Assembly (NCBI GenBank): GCA_938010745.1
Contig: CALLVF010000024.1
Coordinates: 1 to 7,649 of the forward strand
Reading direction: 5' to 3'
Source: an uncultured Patescibacteria group bacterium
GTDB taxonomy: Bacteria; Patescibacteriota; Microgenomatia; UBA1406; GWC2-37-13
Length of the DNA stretch: 7,649 bases
Positions 1-6,950 of the stretch are shown here, piece by piece (the stretch's first letter is position 1; each line of letters begins with the position of its first letter). Below the pieces are notes generated by a model that made no database searches, was not told where the DNA came from, and was given only the letters and a program-made list of their open reading frames with translations. Position numbers and translations under genes: made by a program.

Positions 1-2
1 AT

Positions 3-2156
3 TTATTAGAAATTACCAATTTAGCTCAACTTGATAAATTCGATAAAAATCTTGAAAACCAAAAACAACTTTTATCTCAATCTCTAGAAAATCAAAAAAA
101 AATATTCCAAAGGCTAAAAGAGATTTCTCAAAAAAAAAGACAATCTTTTTCTCAATCAGATAATTTATTAAATCAAACAAATGAAGTAAGTCTAAAAAAC
201 AATGAATTAATAGAAAGATATAAAAGACATTTGACAGAATCATTAAATTACTTAGATTATGCTGACTGTAAAAAAAGCTTAATTAAATATTTTCCTAGAA
301 AAATGTTAGAAATGCTCAATTTTTATCGGAATTTATTTTTTACACCAACGCCAGAAACTTATCGTCTAGCAGAGGTTTTCTGGCCATCAAGACTTAACAG
401 AAAAATTGACCTTTCTCGCTTTCCTCCACTAATTAGTAAACTTACAGATAGATTTTTCAAAGCCAACTATGACGATGATCTTCTAAAAGAACCGGGTGGA
501 TTTTGGTTAGAAAAAAATATAAATATTCCCGAGCTTTCTATTCTATTATTGAATGAATCAAAAACTAGTAAGCAAAAGGCTGTTGGATCCATTGTTGAAT
601 CATTAACCTCTTTAATAACTTCTTTGCCTTACTTTAAAAACCAATCAGTTATAAACATTAATGTTAATTTTGATGACCATCATATTTACAAGTTAAAAAT
701 TAATACAGAAAATCCTCAATCAATACATGATCAAATTAAAACACAATTTAATTCAAACTTTCAACCAGTTAATATACCGCAAGACAAAATTCAATTATTT
801 AATATTAGAAAAGAAGCATATGAAAATCTAAATTTTAAAAGTAAGTCAAAAATTTTTCAAGAATTATTTGGTCACAAAGAAAGAGTAAATTTTCTAGGGT
901 TTTCTTTACCATTTTTTAAGAGCAATGTTGATGAATTATCAATAAGAATAAATACTAATCCAAAGAAAAATCCACCATCAAATCCTGCATCGCTTTTTAT
1001 GGTTGGCAATCATCACTTACTGTTAAATCTTGACATTCACAACAATACGATAAAAATGTCTTGCAAATTTGCCCACCGTCATTTTGATGGAATTCCTGCA
1101 AAAAAATTTTTTAACACCCTAACTGAAAATTTAAAATCTAAATTTAATGCTGAAGAATTACCTCTTTACGCAACTGAAGAAAATTTTTATCAAGATTTTT
1201 TACCCGTGTTTGAGGCTAATGCAAGAGTTGTTTTATCAAATGTTCTAGCAGAGCCAAAAGGGAAATTCAATCCTACCCTAATCTACGCATTAGCTATAGC
1301 GATCAACAATGACATTAATTATTTTCATTTTTTAGTCAATGGACCTGATCTTTTTTCAAAAGACGGTCCATACAGCAATGTCCAACCAGCAGTAATTTCT
1401 TTATTACCAATAAAAAGCATCATTAAAAATTTAAAAGAAGGAGTAATATTGAACGATGAAGAAAAGAAAAAAATCTCTGAATGGCAGAATAAGACACTAG
1501 ATGAAATTAGAAGAGCAAAAAATGGATTCTCGACTCCGGCTGTAATTGCTGCACCAACTGGATCAAAACAAAAAATATTATCAAAATTATCTGAAAAAAT
1601 TTACCAAGCTATTGAAATTTTAACTCAATCTCAAGGAATGTTTTCTGGAATTCCTGATTTAAAACCAATAAAAATTCAAAGAACAGGCTTTTACACCGCC
1701 CAATCAGATAGCTATCATCTTGATATTAACTTAAATCAACCAAAACCATCAATTGGAGTTATTGGCTTCAATCAAAGCCAAGAACAAAAAGATTTTACCT
1801 TTGAAAGCGAGCTAGTTTTTACCATCAGAAAAAACCCATCTCAAGCACAAAAAGAATTAAAAGATTGGTTTGATAAAAATTTTGGAAATAATCAAAATCT
1901 TTTAAAAAAATTTGAGCATTTAGTTAAGAGTTGGGATCAATTAGTAAGAGGTAAAAATTCGATCGAAAAATATTTTTCCACCTTAAAAAACTTTCTCGAT
2001 GATTTACCAGATGAAAAAAAAGCAGAAATTAGTTCTAAGGAAGAAATTCAAAGAAAATTAAATCAAATTTTATTTGAAAGCGCTCAAAATACTTTATCAA
2101 ATTTTGAGCAAAACATTCAATTGGTTGAAAATTTACTATCCTATTCAAGTAAATAA
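3..2156 (+). CDS. E2/CAT-like acyltransferase-domain protein with coiled-coil N-terminus (5' partial)
   Basis: The frame is open from base 3 to the TAA at 2154-2156 (717 visible residues) with no ATG near the left edge, so the gene begins outside the window; TTG at 231 is an internal Leu codon. Visible residues 1-77 are rich in Gln, Lys, Leu and Asn without Pro or Gly, like a coiled coil. Around residues 330-385 the pattern NPPSNPASLFMVG, a short gap, then AHRHFDG (bases 1071-1091) and AKKFFNTL parallels the catalytic end of 2-oxoacid dehydrogenase E2 acyltransferases (inPP..AilgvG, then DHRxxDG..aarFl). In that family the His is the catalytic base. I see no lipoyl domain, and about 350 residues follow the motif, whereas in E2/CAT enzymes it lies near the C-terminus. 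That C-terminal part is unrecognised and ends in charged, helix-like sequence. The gene is coupled to a downstream PAP2 phosphatase. The acyltransferase fold is likely; the substrate is unknown. Confidence 0.72.
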   Translation, partial: LLEITNLAQLDKFDKNLENQKQLLSQSLENQKKIFQRLKEISQKKRQSFSQSDNLLNQTNEVSLKNNELIERYKRHLTESLNYLDYADCKKSLIKYFPRKMLEMLNFYRNLFFTPTPETYRLAEVFWPSRLNRKIDLSRFPPLISKLTDRFFKANYDDDLLKEPGGFWLEKNINIPELSILLLNESKTSKQKAVGSIVESLTSLITSLPYFKNQSVININVNFDDHHIYKLKINTENPQSIHDQIKTQFNSNFQPVNIPQDKIQLFNIRKEAYENLNFKSKSKIFQELFGHKERVNFLGFSLPFFKSNVDELSIRINTNPKKNPPSNPASLFMVGNHHLLLNLDIHNNTIKMSCKFAHRHFDGIPAKKFFNTLTENLKSKFNAEELPLYATEENFYQDFLPVFEANARVVLSNVLAEPKGKFNPTLIYALAIAINNDINYFHFLVNGPDLFSKDGPYSNVQPAVISLLPIKSIIKNLKEGVILNDEEKKKISEWQNKTLDEIRRAKNGFSTPAVIAAPTGSKQKILSKLSEKIYQAIEILTQSQGMFSGIPDLKPIKIQRTGFYTAQSDSYHLDINLNQPKPSIGVIGFNQSQEQKDFTFESELVFTIRKNPSQAQKELKDWFDKNFGNNQNLLKKFEHLVKSWDQLVRGKNSIEKYFSTLKNFLDDLPDEKKAEISSKEEIQRKLNQILFESAQNTLSNFEQNIQLVENLLSYSSK

Positions 2157-2767
2157 TGGACTCTTTAAATTTTTTTGTTAACTTTGATTCAAAAGTTACT
2201 TTATTTTTAAAAGAAATATTACCTCACAATGCCTTTTTTGATTCTACCTTTAAATTTTTTTCTCTTCAGGGAGCAACAATTTTTGTTTGGATTATAATTT
2301 TTGTTTTAGCCATAATTGTTGAGGAAAGAAAAAATCCGGGGATAAGCAGTCGGGATAAAAAATTTATTATTAGCTTTACTCTTTCACTTTTAATTACTTT
2401 TGTTTGTGTCAATCTAATTCTAAAAAAAATTATCCAACGACCGCGTCCTAAAATAATTTCAAATAATCTTAACCTATCAGCAAAAAACATCAATCAAATT
2501 GAATTTATTCCAAATAATCTTAACATGCTAAAACTGCTTTCAGTTAATCACTGTCCAACTGATTTTTCCTTTCCCTCGAGTCATGCGGCTTTATCTTTTG
2601 CCTCAGCTGGCATAATAGCCTACTTTGATAAAAAAAGATTGTGGTTTTATTATCTTGTTGCAATATTAATTTCCTACTCGAGAATTTATTTAGGCTGTCA
2701 TTATTTTCTAGATATTTTTTTCGGTGCCATCTTAGGTTACCTGATAAGCAAAACCCTTCTAAAATAA
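2156..2767 (+). CDS. PAP2-family membrane phosphatase
   Basis: This 203-residue membrane protein carries all three signatures of the type 2 phosphatidic acid phosphatase superfamily: K90-x6-R97-P98, PSSH at 140-143, and S175-R176-x5-H182-x3-D186. H143 and H182 are the expected catalytic histidines. Hydrophobic spans lie near 38-55, 70-89, 145-157, 163-180 and 183-200. Family members remove phosphate from lipid phosphates such as phosphatidate, phosphatidylglycerophosphate or undecaprenyl pyrophosphate, with the active site on the outer face of the membrane; which substrate applies here cannot be read from sequence. The loop between the first two motifs (about 40 residues) looks long and Asn-rich, and contains NNLN twice. 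ATG overlaps the previous stop by one base (TAATG), which suggests translational coupling with the acyltransferase-like gene and perhaps a shared lipid or envelope pathway. No Shine-Dalgarno is seen. BcrC-, PgpB- or LpxE-like roles are all possible. Confidence 0.93.
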   Translation: MDSLNFFVNFDSKVTLFLKEILPHNAFFDSTFKFFSLQGATIFVWIIIFVLAIIVEERKNPGISSRDKKFIISFTLSLLITFVCVNLILKKIIQRPRPKIISNNLNLSAKNINQIEFIPNNLNMLKLLSVNHCPTDFSFPSSHAALSFASAGIIAYFDKKRLWFYYLVAILISYSRIYLGCHYFLDIFFGAILGYLISKTLLK

Positions 2768-2786
2768 ATAACTTCTAATATTTAAA

Positions 2787-2828
2787 ACTTAGAAAGCGCG
2801 ATGTAAAAAATCCGCTCAATTGCTAAGT
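2787..2828. repeat. Imperfect inverted repeat after the PAP2 gene
   Basis: ACTTAG (2787-2792) and CTAAGT (2823-2828) are complementary, with a further GCG/CGC match inside. The loop and internal mismatches are large and no T-run follows directly, so a terminator role is only possible. Confidence 0.25.
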
Positions 2829-2829
2829 A

Positions 2830-2856
2830 TAATTTTAATTTCTAATTTATAATATC
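2830..2856. repeat. Short degenerate heptamer repeat (TAATTTC-like)
   Basis: About four consecutive 6- to 7-nt units resembling TAATTTC fill this AT-rich stretch of the convergent gap. The same unit, on the opposite strand, makes up the csoR leader repeat at 7230-7271. The remaining bases of the gap show no gene. Confidence 0.4.
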
Positions 2857-2896
2857 CAATGTAAATATCAAACGAAAAATTACAAATAATAAACAA

Positions 2897-2916
2897 CAAA
2901 TTTCTATTTGCTTTTT
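2897..2916. terminator. Weak, possibly bidirectional terminator between convergent genes
   Basis: CAAAT (2897-2901) and ATTTG (2906-2910) form a 5-bp stem with a TTCT loop. On the + strand a C and five Ts follow, as expected for terminating the PAP2 transcript. On the - strand the stem lengthens to 7 bp with a G-U pair and is followed by T-rich sequence, so it could also end the copper operon. The stem is AT-rich and weak. Confidence 0.35.
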
Positions 2917-2935
2917 ATCACTCAACATTACCCAT

Positions 2936-4252
2936 TTAATTAACAACTTCGATCATTCCCCTATACATTGCCATTCCGCAGGAAAAATTAATAAAACCCT
3001 CTTCTTTTGGTGTAAATTCGATAATATTTTCACCTGGTTGAATCGTTTTTTGAATTCCTAATTTTGGCACCACCAAGTAAGCTTGACATCCAAAAACATT
3101 AACCCCTTCTATCTTCCATTTAACCGGAATTCCTTTTTTTACTTTAAAATAATTAGGTTCATATCCTGATGAAACAACTTTCATTTCTATAAACTGACTA
3201 CCATTATTTAAAGTCGCCAAATTTAATAAGCTTGGTTTTTTTCCCAAATTCAAAAAATCAAGATTATAAAAAGATAAAAAATTTAAAAAATACAGAAAAC
3301 CAATAATAAAAACTAAGACTCCCATTGTTTTGATAAAATAACGATAAAAATCACTCTTTGTAAAACTTGTCAACCCGCCAATAAAAAGTAAAGCCGGTGT
3401 TGTCCCGGCTGCAAAAACAACCATTGTTAAAGCGCTTTGAATTGGTGATGCTTGTCTTAAAGCATAAACCTGAACTGCTTGGGTAAAACCACAAGGCAAA
3501 ATGTAAGTTAATGCTCCTAAAAAAAACGGTGCTTTTCGCGGATACTTTAGCAACTTAAGTTCCAAATTCTCAAAAATTTTTTTATTTAAACTTGAAGGAA
3601 TAATTGTTCCAATTGGCAAAATTTTAATCATATCAAGTCCCAAAAAAATCATAAAAATAGCGGCTAAAAGTGTCAAGAAAGGCCCAAAGTTTAAATTCGT
3701 AATCAATGTCTGACCCACTAATCCGGCTAAAAATCCAAAAAAACCATAGGAAATGATTCTGCCCAAATTAAAAAATAACGCTTTTGAAAAATTTTGATTT
3801 TGAGTTTGCGATTTATTTATTAAAGATAAATAAATGGCTCCAGAGGTAGCCATACAAGTTGAGGTTGAGGCAACAAGTCCAATAAAAAATATCGTCAAAT
3901 AATTTAAATTACTAGCAAAGTCAAAAGAAGGAATTAAATTCAACTCTTTGACAATCAAATATAAAATAACAACTATTGAACCTATTGCCAAAGCTTCAAA
4001 AAATCTTTTTGAAAATGATTCTTCTTCAACTACTCTACCCTCAACAATTTGATAGCCAAACGGTTTTATCTTATTGTTTAAAAGAGTTTTATTTAAATAA
4101 CCGATATAAAAAACCTCCACTTCTTGTTTTTTAAAATTTGACTTAACATCAACAATGTTTTTTTCTTCTTTAAATTTATCCTCCATCAAAATCTCACATG
4201 ATGGACAGTGCATTCCTTTAATATAAAATGTAGTTTTTTTAATCTTTGACAT
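2936..4252 (-). CDS. HMA + DsbD/SafE-like membrane domain + cupredoxin-like copper protein
   Basis: This 438-residue protein has three parts. Residues 5-70 are a heavy-metal-associated domain with GMHCPSC (C16, C19) for Cu(I). Residues 87-328 hold about seven membrane helices of the DsbD_2/SafE (UreH-like) type, with STCMATSG (C133) and LPCGFTQAVQVYAL (C254); this cysteine pair matches in position the redox pair of DsbD-type transmembrane proteins. Residues 350-438 are a cupredoxin-like beta domain, probably extracytoplasmic, with C389 and C-terminal SCGMAMYRG (C425, M427, M429). The usual cupredoxin His between Cys and Met is absent, so metal binding may be through Cys/Met. The gene starts 29 bases after the copA stop and is the last of the copper operon. 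It probably helps traffic copper, or passes electrons to keep copper ligands reduced, outside the membrane; the transported species is inferred. The start is the first ATG and has no clear ribosome-binding site. Confidence 0.9.
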   Translation of the reverse strand: MSKIKKTTFYIKGMHCPSCEILMEDKFKEEKNIVDVKSNFKKQEVEVFYIGYLNKTLLNNKIKPFGYQIVEGRVVEEESFSKRFFEALAIGSIVVILYLIVKELNLIPSFDFASNLNYLTIFFIGLVASTSTCMATSGAIYLSLINKSQTQNQNFSKALFFNLGRIISYGFFGFLAGLVGQTLITNLNFGPFLTLLAAIFMIFLGLDMIKILPIGTIIPSSLNKKIFENLELKLLKYPRKAPFFLGALTYILPCGFTQAVQVYALRQASPIQSALTMVVFAAGTTPALLFIGGLTSFTKSDFYRYFIKTMGVLVFIIGFLYFLNFLSFYNLDFLNLGKKPSLLNLATLNNGSQFIEMKVVSSGYEPNYFKVKKGIPVKWKIEGVNVFGCQAYLVVPKLGIQKTIQPGENIIEFTPKEEGFINFSCGMAMYRGMIEVVN

Positions 4253-4267
4253 ATTAGGTTCTGTTAT

Positions 4268-4286
4268 TTTAAGGACTTTCCTTAAA
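4268..4286 (-). other. Perfect hairpin across the copA stop codon
   Basis: TTTAAGGA and TCCTTAAA (8-bp arms, 3-nt loop) span the copA TAA. In the operon direction no T-run follows, so it is not a standard terminator. It may modulate mRNA stability or expression of the next gene, or be chance in AT-rich DNA. Confidence 0.4.
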
Positions 4287-6564
4287 CTTTTAATTTTTTT
4301 AATAAAAGAGAATTCATCACAACCGATACGCTTGACATTGCCATTGCCGCTGAAGCAAAAATAGGACTAATTTTTCCTGCCATTGCCAATGGAATTAAAA
4401 TAATATTGTAAATAAAAGCCCAGAAAAGATTAAGCTTTATTGTCCTCATAGTTTTTTTTGAAAGATTAATGGCGGAAACAACCGAGTTTAAATTCTTATT
4501 GACCAAGGTAATTCCTGAGGCTTCAATTGCCACATCAGTCCCTGACCCCATAGCCACTCCCACATCAGCTGCTGCCAAAGCCGGAGCATCATTTATCCCA
4601 TCGCCAACAAAAGCGACTTTATAACTTTTATTTTCCAATCTGGATTTAATCTCAGTTACTTTTTTCTCTTTATCTTGTGGTAGTACCTCAGCAAAAATGT
4701 TTTCTTTTTTTATCCCTAATTTTTTGCCAATTGCCTCAGCGGTTTTGTAATTATCACCAGTAATCATATAAACATCAATCCCCATTTTTTGCAAAAGAAA
4801 AACTGCTTCCTTAGCAGTTTCCTTGATTGTAGCAGCAACGGCAATTAAACCAACTAATTTATCATTTAAATAAACATAAACAACAGTTTTTCCTTGTTCT
4901 TCTAAGATTTCTCCTTCTTTAACTTTATCATTTTTACTTAAAAGTTTTCCCACATAAACTTTTTTATCATTAATTTTCCCTTCCACTCCTTTACCTGTTA
5001 AATTTTTAAACTTTATTACTTTAAGAACTTTCAAACTTTCTAACTTTGCTTTTTTCACAATCGCCTCAGCTATTGGATGTTCGGAATGTTTTTCAAGTGA
5101 AGCGGCTAATTTTAATATTGTTATTTGATGAGGCGAAAGCAATTTTTTCACTTTCGAGGGGACTGCGCCCTTCGCTAAGGGTGGAGTGAGACTCTCGTGT
5201 GATAAAAATTGCGTCGCCGAATCAATAGCTACTATGTCTATTAATTCTGGTTCTCCTTTTGTTAAAGTTCCTGTCTTATCAAAAACCATTGTTTTTATTT
5301 TATAAGCCTTTTCTAAACTTTCGGCGTCTTTGATCAAAATCCCCATTTCTGCCCCCTTACCAATCCCAACCATAATTGCTGTTGGTGTTGCCAATCCCAT
5401 AGCACAAGGACAAGCAATAATTAATACCGCTATCGCATTAAGCATCGCCAAAGTAAATCCACCAAAAGGTAAAAGACACCAAACAAAAAAAGTGATAATC
5501 GCCAAAAAAATCACCACCGGCACAAAATATGAAGAAATAACATCAACTAGTCTTTGTATCGGCGCTTTACTTGCTTGAGCTTTCTCAACTAATTTAATAA
5601 TCTGAGACAACATCGTATCAGCACCTACTTTTTCCGCTTTCATTAAAAAACTGCCTGTTTTATTTATCGTTGCCCCAATGACAAAATCACCCACCTTCTT
5701 ATCAACCGGCATTGACTCGCCAGTCACCATTGATTCATCAACTACTGACTGGCCATCAATTATCACTCCATCAACCGGTATTTTTTCACCTGGCCTAACT
5801 CGGATAATATCACCAACAACAACCTCCTCAATTGGAATATCAATTTCTTTTCTCTCTCTTATTACTTTTGCCGTTTTTGCTTGAAGACCAATAAGTTTTT
5901 TAATTGCCTCAGATGTTTTAAATTTTGCTTTTGCCTCAAGGTATCTTCCCAAAAGAACCAAAGCAATAATAATTGAGGAAACATCAAAATAAGGCATTGA
6001 TTCAATCCCTGCTGCTGAAAAAAATTTTGGATTAAAAACAACAGCGGTTGAATATCCATAAGCAACAGTTGTGCCAAGAGAGACTAACGTATCCATATTA
6101 GCCACCCGATTTTTTAAAGCAGGTATTGTCGCTTGATAAAATCCTAATCCTCCCCAAAACTGAACAATAGTTGCCAAAAAAAATTGGATATAAAAATTCT
6201 TTAAAAAACTTGGAGCAATATTTGTAATTCCCGGAAAACTTCCCCAAACAATAAGTAAACCCAGAAATAAACTGATATAAACTTTTCTTTTTAAAAATAA
6301 AAGTTCTTTAAGTTGCTCTTTCTTTTGTTCATCGAAATTAGTGTTATTTTCCGATCTAGGAAAAACCGCCTGGTAACCAACTGATTCAATTACTTTTGTT
6401 ATCTGCTCATTGGTAATCTTATTTTCTGTCTCAAGTGTTGCTTGACTAGTGGCAAGATTAACTACTGCCTTTTTAACTCCCTTTATCTTTTTTAAAGCTT
6501 GTTCCGTAGTATAAACACAAGAGGCACAATGAAGACCCTTGATAATAAATGTCTTTTTTTCCAT
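4282..6564 (-). CDS. copA: Cu+-exporting P1B-1-type ATPase
   Basis: This 760-residue pump exports Cu(I) across the cytoplasmic membrane using ATP. In order: N-terminal HMA domain with GLHCASC (C13, C16); helices near 92-110, 124-146, 158-176 and 193-209; actuator TGES (281-284); helices 343-365 and 375-400 with the CPC metal site (385-387); phosphorylation loop DKTGTLT (D429); nucleotide-domain SEHP (496-497); TGD (602-604); GDGINDAP (654-661); last helices with Y719-N720 and M741-x2-S744-S745. CPC, YN and MxxSS together mark the Cu+ (P1B-1) subgroup. The distance from D429 to the HP His is 67 residues, against 38 in Archaeoglobus CopA (D424 to H462, from memory). The excess of 29 matches the in-frame palindromic element described separately. 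The catalytic motifs are intact, so the pump is probably functional. The gene lies 130 bases after the CDGSH gene and directly before the HMA-DsbD-cupredoxin gene. Confidence 0.97.
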   Translation of the reverse strand: MEKKTFIIKGLHCASCVYTTEQALKKIKGVKKAVVNLATSQATLETENKITNEQITKVIESVGYQAVFPRSENNTNFDEQKKEQLKELLFLKRKVYISLFLGLLIVWGSFPGITNIAPSFLKNFYIQFFLATIVQFWGGLGFYQATIPALKNRVANMDTLVSLGTTVAYGYSTAVVFNPKFFSAAGIESMPYFDVSSIIIALVLLGRYLEAKAKFKTSEAIKKLIGLQAKTAKVIRERKEIDIPIEEVVVGDIIRVRPGEKIPVDGVIIDGQSVVDESMVTGESMPVDKKVGDFVIGATINKTGSFLMKAEKVGADTMLSQIIKLVEKAQASKAPIQRLVDVISSYFVPVVIFLAIITFFVWCLLPFGGFTLAMLNAIAVLIIACPCAMGLATPTAIMVGIGKGAEMGILIKDAESLEKAYKIKTMVFDKTGTLTKGEPELIDIVAIDSATQFLSHESLTPPLAKGAVPSKVKKLLSPHQITILKLAASLEKHSEHPIAEAIVKKAKLESLKVLKVIKFKNLTGKGVEGKINDKKVYVGKLLSKNDKVKEGEILEEQGKTVVYVYLNDKLVGLIAVAATIKETAKEAVFLLQKMGIDVYMITGDNYKTAEAIGKKLGIKKENIFAEVLPQDKEKKVTEIKSRLENKSYKVAFVGDGINDAPALAAADVGVAMGSGTDVAIEASGITLVNKNLNSVVSAINLSKKTMRTIKLNLFWAFIYNIILIPLAMAGKISPIFASAAMAMSSVSVVMNSLLLKKLKV
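5125..5225 (-). repeat. In-frame palindromic element inside copA
   Basis: A ~101-bp imperfect palindrome is centred at 5175. Outer arms are TTGAT (5125-5129)/ATCAA (5221-5225) and GGCGA (5132-5136)/TCGCC (5214-5218). Next come GCAATTTTT (5139-5147)/AAAAATTGC (5204-5212), TCAC/GTGA, and CGAG/CTCG. The tip is CCCTT (5168-5172)/AAGGG (5177-5181) with loop CGCT. Bases 5154-5197 have 28 G or C of 44, far above the surrounding gene. The 5132-5218 span is 87 bp, a multiple of three, and encodes roughly residues 449-478 (including LTPPLAKGAVPSK) without a stop. The inserted peptide lies in the loop entering the nucleotide-binding domain. This is like the Rickettsia palindromic elements that insert in frame into genes; whether this copy belongs to a dispersed family cannot be seen from one window. 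Confidence 0.75.
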
Positions 6565-6611
6565 AATTTAAACTATTTAATCATCAATTTTCACATCTTT
6601 AACATGTCAGG

Positions 6612-6641
6612 TTTTTTAGATCTTCAAAAAGATCTAAAAAA
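6612..6641. promoter_or_regulatory. 13-bp-arm inverted repeat upstream of copA
   Basis: TTTTTTAGATCTT (6612-6624) and AAGATCTAAAAAA (6629-6641) pair perfectly around a 4-nt loop, 47 bases before the copA ATG. The T-run precedes the stem and an A-run follows it on both strands, so it is not a classical Rho-independent terminator unless the A/T arms are excluded. It may be an operator, an mRNA processing site or a stability hairpin between the CDGSH and copA genes. The rest of the 6565-6694 gap shows no gene or convincing promoter. Confidence 0.5.
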
Positions 6642-6694
6642 AATAAATTTTCAAATATTTTTAATTTTATTCTATTTCTCTTCTTCTTCCTCCC

Positions 6695-6862
6695 TCAATC
6701 ATACTCATAAATTTTTCCTTCCTCCTCGTCTGCAGTTTTTTTATGAGACCCATCACAAAATGGCTGATTTTTGGATAGACCACACATACAAATCCAAACT
6801 GACTTTTTTTGCGGTTTGATCTCATATGGCGCTTTAGCTTTTTTCAAAACTTTTCTTGCCAT
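6695..6862 (-). CDS. CDGSH-type [2Fe-2S] iron-sulfur protein
   Basis: This 55-residue gene lies between csoR and copA. Residues 25-40 match the CDGSH signature C-x-C-x2-(S/T)-x3-P-x-C-D-G-(S/A/T)-H exactly: C25, C27, S30, P34, C36, D37, G38, H40. In this family three Cys and one His hold a redox-active, acid-labile [2Fe-2S] cluster; members such as mitoNEET transfer clusters or electrons. The N-terminus is Lys-rich (MARKVLKKAK) and the C-terminus acidic, with no membrane span or signal, so it is likely cytoplasmic. An in-frame TAA four codons upstream fixes the ATG at 6862. It ends in TGA, the only non-TAA stop among the complete genes here. Position inside the csoR-copA unit suggests co-expression under copper stress, perhaps to repair or buffer Fe-S clusters that Cu(I) damages; that role is inferred. 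Confidence 0.9.
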   Translation of the reverse strand: MARKVLKKAKAPYEIKPQKKSVWICMCGLSKNQPFCDGSHKKTADEEEGKIYEYD

Positions 6863-6875
6863 AATAATTTTTTAA

Positions 6876-6917
6876 TAACTTTTAACTTTTAAATTTAAAC
6901 TTTTAACTTCTAATCTT
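6876..6917. repeat. Heptamer tandem repeat (TAACTTT-like), six units
   Basis: Six consecutive 7-nt units fill the csoR-CDGSH gap: TAACTTT twice, TAAATTT, AAACTTT, TAACTTC and TAATCTT. The period is exact while bases vary. The unit resembles those at 2830-2856 and 7230-7271. Confidence 0.6.
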
Positions 6918-6950
6918 CTAAATAGCTAATAACAACTAACAAAAAAGTTC

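Noticed and set aside
13..243. A - strand frame opposite the coiled-coil region
   Set aside because: It is the Phe/Leu-rich complement of the A-rich coding strand, low in complexity and without motifs.
231..2156. A complete gene starting at TTG 231
   Set aside because: The same frame stays open back to base 3 with protein-like coiled-coil sequence, so TTG 231 is an internal Leu codon and the true start is outside the window.
5330..5578. Antisense + strand frames within copA (also 5678-5884) and a second - strand frame at 5862-6077
   Set aside because: They are overlaps with the conserved copA frame and show no independent motif.
6612..6641. Rho-independent terminator
   Set aside because: The T-run lies before the stem and an A-run after it on both strands; kept only as an inverted repeat.
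6600..6697. Readthrough of the CDGSH TGA as glycine or selenocysteine (frame stays open to a TAA about 32 codons on)
   Set aside because: The CDGSH domain is complete before TGA, no long gene here uses internal TGA, and a 32-codon open run is plausible by chance.
6499..6819. A 106-codon + strand frame
   Set aside because: It lies antisense to the start of copA and to the CDGSH gene, both of which have exact family motifs; its own translation has none.
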